64,000 nt of DNA from Paracyclopina nana (GCA_019096065.1 JAGUCH010000004.1:7626001-7690000); one strand, 5' to 3'. Counted from the first letter of the stretch, positions 9,246 through 22,010 are shown. The notes: a model not told the origin generated them from the sequence alone. Made by a program: numbers and translations.

Positions 9246-10978
9246 CTTGGTGACTCCACAAGCTTACCAAGAGGCCACCGAAAAGCACTACCTGATTGTG
9301 GGGAACAAGAAGGTAGCGGTGGCGCTGAACAACCCGACGTTGCTCTCATACTTCTCCAAGGGAGTCTTGGACAAGGACCACAAGTGCACCACGACCACCT
9401 TCACCAGCGGGGGCGTGACCTTCTACAAATCAAATGAGACCACCACGATCCACGCCTTGGTCGAGCCCATCTAGGGGAAGTTGAACACGGCTAACGGGCG
9501 GGTGGTGTTCTCCAACCACCTGACCGCGAACTTCCAGGACCTCATCGTGCAGGACGACGCCGAGGGCATGATCGTGTGGCCCAACGCAAGTCTCCACGCT
9601 GTGAGGATCAACTGAGTGAAGTCTACCAGGGACCTGCGGTGCTCTTCCCCCATCGAAATGTCACCAGCTCGCTGGGAGGAACTGGGCACCTTGGCGACCT
9701 CCTCCTGCTAGCCCCTGAGGAGGAGTCCCGATTTGCCGGATTTGCCCTCAAGGGCGCGCAGTCAATGTGCCAGCAGAAGCTATTCACCACGCAGTTGAGA
9801 GACTTCGTGATGCTGTTGATCGAACCTGGAGATGGGGCCCCTTCAGGCCAAGTATCTGCACCAGGAAGACATGGACGGGGCCAATATCCAAACCCAACTG
9901 GCACTCGTTCACCCTCAACATGCATTGCACATCCAGGACCGGTTCAAAGTTTCTGCAGGAATTGATATGTTATAAGTTGCAGAGCATTGCCTCGGGGTCG
10001 TCAACGTATGCTACCCTGAACAGTCATGGGCCAGGTCACCTCGTCACCCGGGCCGGAGCAGTGGCCAATGTGACCTCGTGCTACCCGGTGCAGGCAGTCA
10101 CCTGGTCCATCAACAACTGCACCCAAGAGATCGCGGTATTGGTGAACCACGAGACTCGCTTCGCGGACCTGCTGTTGTTCATCCTGACGGACCGGCCCAG
10201 CATTGTCCCATGCAACTCCATCACGCCCATCAAATGCCCAGCTCAACCCCATGTTGGATGCTGCTCCTCGTAATCATCAATACGACGTCAGCCGTGGACT
10301 GGGTGGAGGTGTTTCTCAGCCGAGCGGCAGGCCAACCACATCCTCTATCTCCACCTCTTCAGCAGCCAGGGGGGCTGTCGTCAACATGATCACCAGCAAC
10401 GTGCTTCACAACTCGCTCATCACTGGCAGCCGCTCCACCACCTTCTGGTCTCAGGGAGACATTGATCAGATGGTCGACCATGTGGGAAGTGCCATCATCC
10501 CCTTCTTCAGCTTGGCAGGGAAGTACTACTTGTACTTCACAGGATTCCTCATTACGGTGGGCCTCCTGAGACTGATCCTCGGAGCTCTGCTGCGCATGGT
10601 GGTCTTATACCGCCGGCGTGGCTTAGGGTGGTGGATGCTGTTGGCGGTTTGGCACACGGCATTCTTGATGGAGAAGATGACATGGAGAATGGTGACCAAT
10701 CTGAGGCAAGACCGGATCCTCTTCCCAGGGGCGACAGTGACGACGAGCGGCCCTCCAGGCGAGGACGTCACCACCCCGGGGCGGGACCACTCAGGCCTTC
10801 TGCCTGGCTAACTTGGGCAGCTCCAATGACGATGGTGAGGATGAGGATGCACCGCCCAAGTATGCTACGGCCGCCGCCGGCTCAGCGGGAGACGGGGAGG
10901 CTGACGACGCCGCACCGGACATCCCCCAAGGCCTTCTCCAACGACTGTGCGAGACCCTGTTCCAGGAACACAATTAGG
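9246..10978 (+). pseudogene. env: Degenerate env-like glycoprotein gene
   Basis: Coding-like segments lie in different frames: 9246-9472 and 9476-9612 (same frame, broken by TAG at 9473 and TGA at 9613), about 9980-10250, 10380-10700, and 10800-10976. Features of a class of envelope glycoproteins are visible: N-glycosylation sequons (NET, NVT, NCT), closely spaced cysteines near 10080-10245, a strong membrane span about 10525-10600 followed by basic residues and a second hydrophobic stretch near 10630-10680, and an acidic cytoplasmic tail with PPKY, a PPxY late-domain motif, before a stop at 10976. Several frameshifts and stops show it is not functional. The viral family cannot be named by eye; chuvirus-like or errantivirus-like Env are candidates. 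Confidence 0.6.
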
Positions 10979-11218
10979 GCTACAAGAACCTACAAGCCCA
11001 AGTGGACGTGCTGGCTCGACAGAGCAAGTCGATGCACCATTATCTCATGACGGCCCTGCCCGCAGCCATGGTGCCTTCGTGCATCGACGCCTTTAAAACC
11101 ATTCCCCGAAGTCGAGACTGCGGGAGCACCCCCAGCCTCCCTGGTGGCCTGCTACGCCAAGGCAAAGGATCGTAGGCCCCCGTCGTGAGGACACGACAAC
11201 CCTTCAGTAGGGGGAAGT

Positions 11219-11419
11219 TGTAGCAGGAACACAGGTAGACGGGCGTGCTCGCAGACGCGCAGCGGGCGCGACGTCCCGGTGAAGCTAATTGTACAGAATC
11301 AGTTAATAAACGGACGCACTCGAGTAAACACCTCGACTAGTTTTCTTAGTAGCACGTTCTTCCATTGCTACCCGCAGGCACGCGTGTCACCCTCGGGGGG
11401 TCTATACGAACCTCCAACA
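11219..11419 (+). repeat. 3' LTR of the env-bearing element
   Basis: It starts TGTAGCAGG directly after the purine tract and ends CCTCCAACA. AATAAA lies at 11305-11310. No partner LTR is in the window. GC content drops sharply immediately after it, marking the return to host DNA. Confidence 0.7.
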
Positions 11420-12347
11420 ATCAGATATACCAGACAAAACTCAATCTAACGCATCTTTTAGCTCTAAAAAGTGCCAAATTCAAAATGCACAATTTTTAAT
11501 TGATTAATTAACACTTTCAACTACTCTTGCCCTACTGAGGGCCTCTCAACCCTAGCCTTCAAAGCAATGGATCAGATACTAAGTCAAGATTGCCTGGTCT
11601 GGAAACTACATTAAAAATGGAAAATTACTATTCATCATATAAAATAGTATATATATATAAATAAATTATAAATTAGGATTACAAAATATCTGAGCTCATT
11701 TTGCAAAGCAAAAATCTCGTAGCATCACTTAGCTCTCGCAAGCTCGAGCCCGCAAAGTTGCCACTAGATTTTTACTTTACAAAATTTGCTCAGCTATTTT
11801 ATTAGCTTGTTTTATAAATTGTTTACATATATAAATAGATATTATAAACTCTAAGCAATTTTTCAGCAACTTTTAAAGCACCATGGGCTTTCAGATCAAA
11901 CAGAAAGTAGATCTCTAAAAGGAAGTTTGATCCCTATTCCTTGAGAAGATTGGCTACTTCAGCTGATTATATCAGATGTTCATCTACTATGGAAAAGTAA
12001 AATATGAAAAGTAAAGATGAATTTCAGTTTTGGTTGCTGAAATTAAAATTGAAAGATGATGATTTTTTTTAAAGTTTTTAAAAGTTGTTGCATATTTCAA
12101 GTAGACTTTTTGCAATGCCAAGCCTAAAATTTGAATTGAATGTGGTAGTTTGCATAAAAAGTGCATTGAAGCTGAAATGTTACCAAATGAAGTTCTAATG
12201 AATAGATGAGCACCACATTGAGGCTGAAATTCCATCACAACAAGCCTTGTTGCATCATCATCAACACTTTCAGTAATGGGCAATTTAAGGAAAGCTACCA
12301 ACATAGTTGTGTATTTCAGCTGCTTGTAAATGTATTTTGGATACATT
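11420..12347. other. AT-rich intergenic DNA
   Basis: I see nothing coding here. The frames present are short and of low complexity. It holds the 3' flank of the beta-glucuronidase gene and a TATATATA run near 11650. Confidence 0.6.
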
Positions 12348-15300
12348 TTACTGCAAGCTCCAATATCTCTCTTTGAGCAATTTGGCAGAGGATTTGGGCT
12401 GCCTCTGCCTGGTGAAAATGCCTTTTTTGTTGCCTACAGCTCTAGTAATGTCTTGTTTGGTCATAAAATCAGCAAAATTCCATATCATCTCCCCTACAAG
12501 CCCTTCATGTGAAGCTCTGTATTGGTCAAAAGCTTCAAAGTAATTTTCCATTAAATCACATTGGTAATCTTCAGTCCAAATAAATGACGGCAAAGTATGA
12601 AAGCCTATGGAGAATCTCAATATGAGATACAACAGGTCAACTTAATTACTGTAGTTGTATCCATACCTGAAATAGTATCACCCCCATATTCAGTGATCAG
12701 AAATAGCTTATCTGGGTACTTGGCTCTCCAGTTATTCAAATTGGTAGATAATTGACTTGTGATTACACTCAAGTCTCCAGTATCAGAATACCAGCTGTAG
12801 TATCTGTAATGAGATTCAGAATACACATGAATACAATAAATGTAAACTTGATGTGGTGTTCATCTAAGCCTTGTAAACTTTTGCTGAAATACAACATATT
12901 TGAATGAACTTGAACAAGAAATGCAATCTTATAAGATAAGGCATTTATGCACTACCTGTTAATCCCATACAAGTCCAGGCTAGGGGTGGCTAAATCATTG
13001 TAGTAATCTCTGCTGAGCACAGCCATGACTGGTCTTTTATGAGGATCAATACTTCTTGTGAAGTCAGCAATATCTTGGAAGTACTTCTCAGCAGCTGGCT
13101 CAGTTGACACTGGCTCATTAGCTAGAGACCAAGTAAACACTGAAGGCCTGTTTTTGTCCCTGGCTATCAATTCTCTCATGACTTGTTTGTGATTCTCAAG
13201 TAGCTGGGAGTCAAAAACATGTAGATTCACTCCAGGGCACTCATCAATGATGACAATGCCATTTTGGTCAGCAAAATCCATGATTTCCTCAGCATAAGGG
13301 TAGTGTGAGGTTCTGAAGCTATTGGCACCAATCCACTTGATGAGCTCAAAATCCCTAAAAAATATTACTTAGAAAGAAGTGCATTGAATACATTTTCCTG
13401 TTGTTTCTGAGTGTAACCTTGTGACCAATGGGAGATCTAAGCCTTTTCCTCTGATGTCAGAATCCTCATGGCGCCCAAAGCCTTTGAAGTAAAAGTTCTT
13501 TCCATTCACCATCATATTTGTGGCATTCCATTCAACCATTCTGATGCCAAATGGCAGCCTGTAGACATCATCTCCAGCTGAAATGCTATGTATCCAGCCA
13601 CTGAGGGTGTACAAGTAGCCAGGATTTGGATGCATCAAATAGGGCCACCAAAATGTGACATTTTCCACTTCCATTGAGCCCTGGCAAGAATGCTCTTCAG
13701 CAACTTTCCTTCCACTGTGGTCCAATATGGTGATTGAGCACTGGATGCTTTCCTTAGACTTGGAATTGATGGAGAAATCATAAGCAATTGTGGCAGTGTG
13801 GGATGAAGTGTTGATGGATGTGGTCATCACATCTATATCAACTATGTGAATCTCCCTTGGGAGGGTATAGAGCAAAACTGGCCTGTGTATGCCAGCATAG
13901 TTGAAGAAATCAAAGGTGTAAACAAGCTTGAAGGGATTTGCAGAATGAGAATTGTTCATCCATTGCCATTCACCTTGAGGGATGGTGTGCCTAAATAAAT
14001 GTATTGCAATTAGAAAGCTTTCTATTTGGGACATTGCTGAAATGGCAATCTCATTCTAAGTAATATTATAGCAACATCATCACATCTTTTTGATGACACT
14101 AAATGTACTCAGTATTCTACTAGGATGATCAGTGACAAAGCTGAGAATTAACTTGATGTAAGCAAATGTATTCCTTATTAACTCAATTTCAGTTTTTTAG
14201 AATGAAAATGAAATTGAGAGTTGAGCATCAAGTCTCATTGTTTTGCCAATTGTTTTGTTCAGAATATTTTCATACAATGCTTAAAAATACTGGATACATT
14301 TGCTTACTAAAGCTAATTTGGCTGCTCTAAGATGCTCCATGATGATTGTGTGAGAGCAAATAGGGAAACTGTGTGTCACCTTGAATAAACATTACTGCTT
14401 TAGGCTTTAGGAGGAAAGGCCAGAAAGGCCAGGGGAACCATTAACGCATAATTGTATTTTCACATGATTCTTCAAGCTCACAATTGCTAGTTGTTGATTT
14501 TTTAAGTGTATCTTACAGTGTGAGAGTGTTGTTGACAGCCACAGTAATGTTGTTCTCATGCCAGTAATCCAAATTTTGAGAAATGTCCATTTCAAAAGGC
14601 AAATGACCACCAGAATGGCCTCCAACTGGTTGTCCATTTACCCACACTTGAGCTGTGTAATGGACACTGCCAAATCTGAGCATAACTTTCTGAAAAAAGC
14701 CACAGTAAGGCTCACAACATCAGTCTTATTGTTTTCTCAGGAAATAATTAAGAAAGCATGCTGCAACCCCATAACTCTCATGCTGTGTCAAGTTTTGGCT
14801 TTTTCAACCTAAAGCAGGTGCGGCTAGACTATAGCCTGAAGTCTTGCTTTTAATTGGTTTTTTTGTCTTTTGTGCTTCTATTTTAGACTTAACTAGACAA
14901 AGATATAAAATGGTGCCTTTTATTGTCACAATGGGGATTATGGAAGCACAAAGCATCCCTGAATAAGAGGATATTTCTGGATAAGCTGATGTAAGCAAAG
15001 ATTACAGGGCATATGTATTTTGGTCAAGTATGTATCTAGTAGTGTAGTATACTATGATAGTTATTGGCCTTTAATGAATGCTTGTCAATGAGAGCCCACT
15101 TAAATTAGAGAGCCAATGGCTTTGATTGAAAAATAGACTTAATGATCACTTCCCAAGCCCCTAAACAAAGAAAAAGTTCATTCATAATTTGCGCTAATAC
15201 TAATGATGATTACGTTTTACTGTAACCAAGCAATGAGCACACCTCATTCTAAAAAAAATCAAATGAAAAGCAGTTTTTCATCAAGAAATTTAAATATACA

Positions 15301-16186
15301 TATACCGTCTGACCGTTTAAAATTGGACGGTGCGGGAATCAAAAGTTTGTGTTATGAATTCATGAATTTTGAGGCTTAATGGGTATTGATGGAAAGCTTG
15401 AACCTTTGGACATCTTTTTTGTTTTCTGACAAAATGAAAAATATTATTATGAATTCCGTGTGACAGCAAAAATAAATGATGCATCAGTTTTTAAGTGACA
15501 ATTTTCTAGGTTGCCTAGGGAAAATTGAATTCTCCCGGTTTTTTCCTCTTTCAATTGATTTTTTCTACTTTTACAAAAAAGATGGAAAAAGGCTCAATCT
15601 TTCCAACGATATCATTTAAAAGTTCTTGAATAAGTGACAAAAAGTTTAGATTCCCGTACCGTCCAATTTTGAACGGACAGGCTGTATATATATAGCCATA
15701 TATTAAAAATATTTTTTTCTATGTAAACAAACAGCTGACTTGACCAGCATGCTGCTTTGTACAGTTTACATTGTCAAGGCAAAAACTCAAAACAAGGTGA
15801 CAATAAAATCTTGAAAAGGAAGTTGTACAGATGATTTCCTTGATTACCTTACTTTTCCAAGATGAGGGTACAAAAAAAGTCCTGAAATACCATGCCCAAC
15901 CCACAAAGTCCCTGAGGGAAGCTTCAGTAGTAATGTCATTGTAACTTGAAGGAACTGGCATGAGCTGGTATGCATTGCCTTGCCAGACAGTTTGATTAGC
16001 AAACCATTTGCTTTGAAAGCCCAATTCTGGCTGCAAGCTTGGGCTGGTGGCAAATTTCCACATGCCATCCAAAGATTTGATTTCTCTGGTCTCAGACTCC
16101 CTTGGGTAGAGCAAACCAGCTGACAAGTCCAACCACAGAGCCAAAAGAGTCACCAAATATTTCCACATCTTTGTTGTTGAAGCCAC
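12348..16186 (-). CDS. GUSB: Lysosomal beta-glucuronidase, six exons
   Basis: Exons: 16186-15848, 14689-14517, 13990-13418, 13354-12956, 12803-12667, 12604-12348; they join to 625 codons, close to the usual ~650 residues. The product hydrolyses terminal beta-glucuronides from glycosaminoglycans in lysosomes (GH2 family). A hydrophobic signal peptide covers about residues 7-25. The GH2 sandwich, immunoglobulin-like and TIM-barrel domains follow in order. The acid/base Glu is in ANEP (exon 4), the nucleophile Glu is in ITEYGGDT (exon 5), and the active-site Tyr region is RYYSW across the exon 4/5 junction. The C-terminal block WNFADFMT...[14 protein letters not shown] is highly conserved. It is divergent to the next gene, 615 bp apart. 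Intron 1 hosts a MITE. Confidence 0.95.
15305..15684. mobile_element. TA-flanked MITE in GUSB intron 1 (Tc1/mariner-like)
   Basis: Terminal inverted repeats of about 37 bp face each other: left begins CCGTCTGACCGTTTAAAATT, right (reverse complement) begins CAGCCTGTCCGTTCAAAATT. Both continue GGACGGT(G/A)CGGGAATC. TA dinucleotides flank both ends. At 380 bp with no ORF it is non-autonomous. Confidence 0.75.
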
Positions 16187-16801
16187 CCTAGTTTTCAGCT
16201 GATTAAGCTGAGTTCACTCAATATGCAGGCAAACACAGCCAATAAGGCAACTGTTGTGCACATTTATTACACTAATGTGTGAATGTTGCTAGGACTTTTT
16301 TGAAAAACAAGCCAATTGTGGAGATCCAATTTCCCTATGTATTGGCTGATCTGAATGTTAATAAACAAACTCACAGCTTTAGTTGCTAGACTGTATGGCG
16401 CCATTTGTTTAGAAGAAACCATGAAAAAAGCCATTTTTTAGCCATTTTAACTTGCCTAATTAGGTTGATTTTAAGGAAGGGAAACTGCAGCAATGCAGAA
16501 AGATGCTCTTTGAAAACTTTATAATTAGTTCCTCAGCTGTAGCCAAACAAGCATAATTTTAAAGATTTTATAAAAAAAGTCCTGCTTTTGCTTAAAAAAT
16601 TCACCAAGGTTACAATATTTAACATCTTTTTTTGCAGATATTTGCTAGGCTTTGAAAGGCCTCCTTTTTAAGGCCATGCTGATGTTTGTGAAGAAAAAAG
16701 CAAACAAGTCAATCTAATCAGTAATCTTTTAATTCCCTTTTTTTCTCTTGATGCTCAGCTGACATTCAATTTAGTTGACTGAACATTTGGCAGGAAAAAA
16801 G
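16187..16801. other. Shared 5' region of GUSB and the adjacent secreted-protein gene
   Basis: This 615 bp AT-rich gap separates two divergently transcribed starts. I cannot define a TATA box or other promoter element with confidence. Confidence 0.5.
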
Positions 16802-19410
16802 ATGAAATCTGTCCAAGTAGTGGTATTTTTGCTGATTCAGATGGGAACATGCTGGTCTCAAGACTCACTGAGGTTGTTTGATCCCATTGAATTAACTGGA
16901 AGTGATCTGTATGAATTGCTTGGAGCTGATCCTGCTTCCATCATGGGCTTCAAATTCCAGCCAGACTCATTTGAAGAGCCATGGTTGCAAATCCCTATCC
17001 AAGTTGATGAAATGCATATTGTGGAGTGGCAAAAAATCAACCCAGGAGATTGCAGGTCTATCTACTTTTGTTTACTTTCAAAACTGTTGTGTGTGGATGT
17101 GGTGTTCATCTGCCTTAGAAATCACTTTTGCAATAAGAGAGCAGTTTGACAGCACTGCTATTTGTATTTTTTGGCAAAAGCAATTGCTCAAATCAAATAT
17201 TCAACTAAGGAGACTCATTTGCAATTTTCCAATTTTGTTTTCAGTCAGCAAAACTGAAAGTAATTTTCAAAGGAAACCCTTTTTCCTGACATCAATATTT
17301 TTTCAGTACTATTTAACAGTAGATGATTGTATCTTTCATACCACACTATATGTATGCAGGCTTATTGGCAGGAAGCACTCTGAATTGATGTATGCTGATG
17401 CCAAGACTTATTCAGGCATCGATGAAGATCCAACCTTTGACTTTGATGATGAGCTGGTGATCATGGCCAAAGATTTGGGCCCAATCAAGGCGAAAGCTGC
17501 CATGTCATTTCCTCCTCTGGTCAAGCAGGTTGGACATTGGCTACCAAATACAAAATGAAGTCTTTTCTCATTATTTTCTCCAGGATGTCATGATTGAAGT
17601 GGCCATAGCTGATCCCATCAAAGATGGTGAGATCTTTGGATTTGCCTACCTTTTCATCTCAGAAAAGGGACACAATGGGCAGTATCAACTTAAGCAGGAT
17701 TCAGGTCAACAAAGAATTACTTACAAGTTCAACTTGACCAAGCAAGATCCTGAATCCGGATCCAATGACTACTTGGATGTGTACAAGTTCAATTGTGATG
17801 ATGACAGCATTGATCACAATGAGTGCTCTGATCTCATAATGAATCCAGAAGACACTTGGTTCAAATCATCAACTTATTCTAGACATTTCTCAGAAAACTG
17901 GTAAATGTATTATAATACAGTGGAAGGGCAAAGTATTTCACATTTGATTTTCAGGTTTTCTGATGAGGTCATTACCACCCCTGCAGCAGCTGGTGACACT
18001 GATGATCATTCAAATGGAAATGGCTTTTGGGGCATGGAGGATTTTCAATTTAATTTGAATAGCTGTGAAAGATCAACAAAGTCTTTCACTAAAGGCCCAA
18101 CTGCTTTTGTAGCAAATATCCAAGGACCTTTGCGAGCCATTAGGTATTATGTATTTTGTGATGACTGTTAAAATACTACATCTGGCCTAATCATTGAATT
18201 TTGTTAGTACATACTACTATTTTGTATTTGCTAACAACTGTGTTGTATTTAGCAGTATTTCTGTATTCAAATTTTTTTGTGCTTTTTCATTTTTAGGCAC
18301 TCTGAAAACATGCTTCCACTTCCATCTGTATTTTAATTGTAGTGCATGAACAAGCAGTATTTTGAGGTGTTTTTTGAATCTGTCTTGTACCCCTAATACT
18401 CTGTTTGTGCTAGTTTGATTGAATGTCTCAAAATAACATGTCTCACTTGACAAGCTTTGTTTTTCAGATCATGGATTGGTGCAAATAGTGGCACCATAAC
18501 TCAGAGAACCTCTAAGATGTATGAGCAAAGAGAAGACCAAACAACTTTCATAAGGGTTCATCCAATTCCAGGCATGTTTGACTACATAAACTTTCAAGTA
18601 AGGCTTTCCAAACCATCTTTGAGAGCAGAAAAATAAAATAATCTGTAGGAAGGTGTTGACCTGTCCTATTATAATTGCCATAACACTGAAGGCTTCAAGG
18701 TGGATGGATCTATGGACTCAAGTGAGAAAAACTTCAATGCAACCTTCTGCAATTGGGAAATGGTGCAAGGTTCAGGTGTAACTTTCTTCAGAGCAATTGA
18801 CCCCTACTACACTGCACCTGGGTCAAAAGTGAACACTTTTGAGGATGTATTTGAGTCATGGTATTATGATGACAACCATCCCATTGACATGACTGAGAAT
18901 GGAGCTCCAGTATTTGAAAACAATTGGTCTTTATGCTCAGCCCTCATGGATAACCAGGTAAAAAATCATAAAGATTAGGGCAATTTTCAGTTAGGTTTGA
19001 TGCACACTCAAATAAACTTTTTTAGCATTATGATGTACTCAAAACTAATTTCAAAGTAATGAGAGTCTGTAGCAATCTTCTGTTTAAGTTGATTTCAGTT
19101 GCCAAAACTGGAAGTAGACAATGAAGGAAAACATTAATTAGCATCAATATTTCTCCTGTAGATGTCAGCTTGGGGAACCATGGGGTTCAAATTGAGAGAT
19201 GACTATCCTGGGTTTGCAAACAGTGATCCTTTGAGGATTTTCAATGCTGAGCTGGAACCAGAAGCCTGTGAAGTTCCTCAAGAAACCAAATTGAGCTATT
19301 TGAGAATGACAACAAAACAATATTATTTGTCAGCTGACTTTAGTGTCAACAGTGCTGCACCCCTTGCATTGAGAGCCCTATCTCCTCTATACAGAAGAGT
19401 TAGGTGCTGA
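16802..19410 (+). CDS. Secreted protein of unknown function, seven exons
   Basis: Exons: 16802-17055, 17360-17528, 17584-17900, 17955-18143, 18468-18597, 18649-18957, 19162-19410; 538 codons. The start was placed at the second in-frame ATG because it opens directly onto a signal peptide (MKSVQVVVFLLIQMGTCWSQ), then LRLFDPIELTG. Notable blocks are IPIQVDEMHIVEW (exon 1), FGFAYLFI (exon 3), GPLRAIRSWIGANSG across the exon 4/5 junction, and a Trp/Tyr-rich C-terminal half. The pattern 'W.Q.P.QVDE' followed later by 'GP.RAIR...GANSG' recalls secreted bacterial proteins of unknown function that I know only loosely. It may be a beta-sandwich protein. No catalytic motif is evident. Cysteines are few, and there is no membrane anchor. 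Confidence 0.85.
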
Positions 19411-20417
19411 AGTAAATGGTTGACATTGGAAAAAAATTGATTTACATAATAAATTGAAAATTGCAGATGATTTCTACAAGCACAGCAAATTTTTATTCAA
19501 TAGATGCGAAATTACTGCTATTTCTAGCCAGAAGTCTAATTGGCTTTCAAGCAATAAACTGGAGATTTAAGATTGATTTATGCTCCCTTTTTAAAAGGTG
19601 CCAAGAATACTTGAGAAAATACCATTTTGATTAAAATTCCAATTATTTCTCCTCAAGGGCTAGACAGTCAAGGAAATGTACTTCACAATAGAAGAAAAAC
19701 AGGTTTTGACTCTGAACAACTACTTTTTTGGAAGAACAAAGGGGTTTTGCATCTGTAATTTCAAAATGCCATTTTAAATTAATCCTGGATGATGTCAGCA
19801 CTTTGAAATTGGCTCAAATGTTGCTGCTGTCTTGAATGTAACAACTTTTACACTCCATGTCATGAACTTTCAAGATGGCAGACACTTACACACAAAACTT
19901 TATGTTCAATTACACAGCAGCTTCAAAAGCCTCAAGAAAGAGTAGGCATACACATAAACTTGACACTTTTTCCCAGCTGCTGTCACACATTGTGACATGA
20001 TGCCTATTTGCAACCACTAAAAAAATTCTCTGTGAAAAATGGATGCCCTGAAATGAGGTTTTTGATCATTTGCATCTCAGCCATAGGAAAATTCAATTTC
20101 GGTCCATTCTACCTAAAAGTGGGATATTTTTCACCATTGAATTATTGTAAGCTCTGAGTAGGAAAAGAACCCTATAATAAATTCTCCCAGAGACTTAGTC
20201 TCTGAATTCTCCTAGAAATCAGTCTTAGATTGACTTGCTAACAAATCTTTTTCCAAATCAGATGATTATGTTTTTTTGTTTGAGTCGAAATGCTAGGGCT
20301 ACCATTTTCCGTTTACACAAGAATTGAGAAAAAAATCAATATGTCTTATTCCTCCCATTTAATCCAGCCAAAATTCAGCCAAATATCCCAATATTCAAAC
20401 TGGTATATCTGTTCAGC

Positions 20418-21030
20418 TTCGAATTCGCAAAAGTTCGACTGGTTAAAGTTCGAATCCGCAAAAGTTCGATAGGTTTAAAGTTCGAAAGGCAAAGTTCCAA
20501 TCCGCAAAAATTCGATCATTGTTGTAACTTCTGCTTTTGCTGTTTTCATCTATAAAGGAAATTTCTTCCATATAATTGCGTTTTACTTAAGCCTCTTATT
20601 TTAGTACTGATCATTTTTACTCACTCTTGATAGCTTTAAGTAATCCACTTTTTCCACCTCTTTTGCTCACATGAGTTTGAAGTGTTTTGAAAGTACAAAA
20701 ACTTAGGCATTTCATTTAAGGATGCAGTAAGATTTTAAGGAAACAAAGTATAGGTGAACACCTCATAAAACTGAATATGACAAATTATTTGATTATTATT
20801 AGTTTATAAAATAGTTTTAATCATTTAAAACTATTTAATCCACTGTTGGTAGGACGCTCTGTATATATGAACTTAATTTACTTTTATTGTGTTGAAAATA
20901 TTTTACAAATTCGTTTCAAGATTTTTTTTGCTCTTCAAAGTTTTACCTATCGAAGTTTTGCGGATCGAAATTTCACTTTTCGAACTTTTACCTTTCGATA
21001 TTTTGCGGATTCGAACTTGAACAGTACAAT
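20418..21030. repeat. Foldback-like inverted repeat with internally repetitive arms
   Basis: The left arm (20418-20518) repeats AAAGTTCGAATCCGCAAAAG and AAAGTTCGATAGGTTT-like units. The right arm (20935-21030) holds the same units in reverse complement (TTTTGCGGATTCGAAC, TTTTACCTATCGAAG). About 415 bp of unrelated AT-rich DNA separates them. Long repetitive arms around a loop are typical of foldback transposons. Confidence 0.65.
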
Positions 21031-21584
21031 CTTCAAACTTTCCCGCTTTGCTAACATCTCAGAGCAATCGAATAAGAAAATAAATACTTAATACCTCTAA
21101 TACTTGATTGCTTGCACTACGCCGATTTAGTTGTTGAAGTCGCCACAGATGGCGTTAGATGCTTGGCGCTCCTAAAACCATTTGATTACGTAATGATCTA
21201 AACTAAGTCTAAATTGCAATTTCGAGCTTTTTGTTGAGTGAATTCCAGAAAATGTTATTTGCCAGCAATAAATTTGCCAAAATGGAAGAGATGACTCCTT
21301 AAAGATATCTTTGGTAGCTGAATGATTGTCTCTTTGCATTTATGTGTGTGGGAATGACTACCTTTTTTATGGTAATTAGTGCCCATATTTTGGATTGTTT
21401 GCCTTTTTCGGGTCTGATATACTTCAATGGTGTAGGAAAGAGTGTAATCAAACCATTTATTGCTCTGACTATTAAAGAAAAAGAGACCGCTGCAAACGCC
21501 ATTATTTGGTGTTCAAGCTTTAACAGCTTAAAACAAAGCTCACTCCAAGCAATCAAGCATAAAAAATCCCCTCAATATCTTGGA

Positions 21585-22010
21585 CCATCACACCTCTAAA
21601 TGCCCCCAATGCCTCAATCTCCTCAAATACTCTAAAATCCTCCCCAAAATGTATTTTTAAATTTGCTGTACTTTGGCTCTTCAAAATAACTAACACATGC
21701 ACCTAAGTACCTAGCATCACTTTTAATGCCCCAATTCCTCAAAATTCTCAATTACCTTAGTTAAAATACCCAAATTCAAACGCCTTAACAACTAATATCA
21801 CCCTAGTACCCTCATATCACTTGGTGCCCCAATGCCTCAAAATCCCCAAATGCCCTAAAATCCTCCAAATTCTGAGACTTCAAAATCCCTGTACTAAAAA
21901 AATATTCCATTCTTTGGCACTTTTAAAATATGAGAGCACTTATTTACGTCACCTTTGTACCTTAAATCACTTAATACCCCACATGCCTCAGCAACCTCCA
22001 AAGCTCAAAA
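21585..22010. repeat. Four diverged tandem copies of a ~100-150 bp unit
   Basis: The phrase 'ATCACxT...ATxCCCCAATxCCTCAAxxTCCxC' recurs near 21586, 21716, 21816 and 21966, each copy preceded by a 'GTACCT' or similar. Spacings are uneven (about 130, 100 and 150 bp), so the array is old or partly deleted. Confidence 0.5.

Larger units (their letters stand above)
9246..11419 (+). mobile_element. 3' part of a second LTR retrotransposon with env-like gene, interrupted by the BEL insertion
   Basis: A plus-strand stretch of decayed coding sequence is followed by a purine tract (AGTAGGGGGAAG, about 11205-11217) and a ~200 bp LTR. Its left end begins in mid-ORF exactly at the BEL LTR boundary. The simplest reading is a nested insertion, with gag-pol and the 5' LTR of this element lying left of the window. 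Confidence 0.7.

Noticed and set aside
11987..12346. 119-codon minus-strand frame after GUSB
   Set aside because: AT-rich, low similarity to anything, and lies beyond the GUSB stop codon in the 3' flank.
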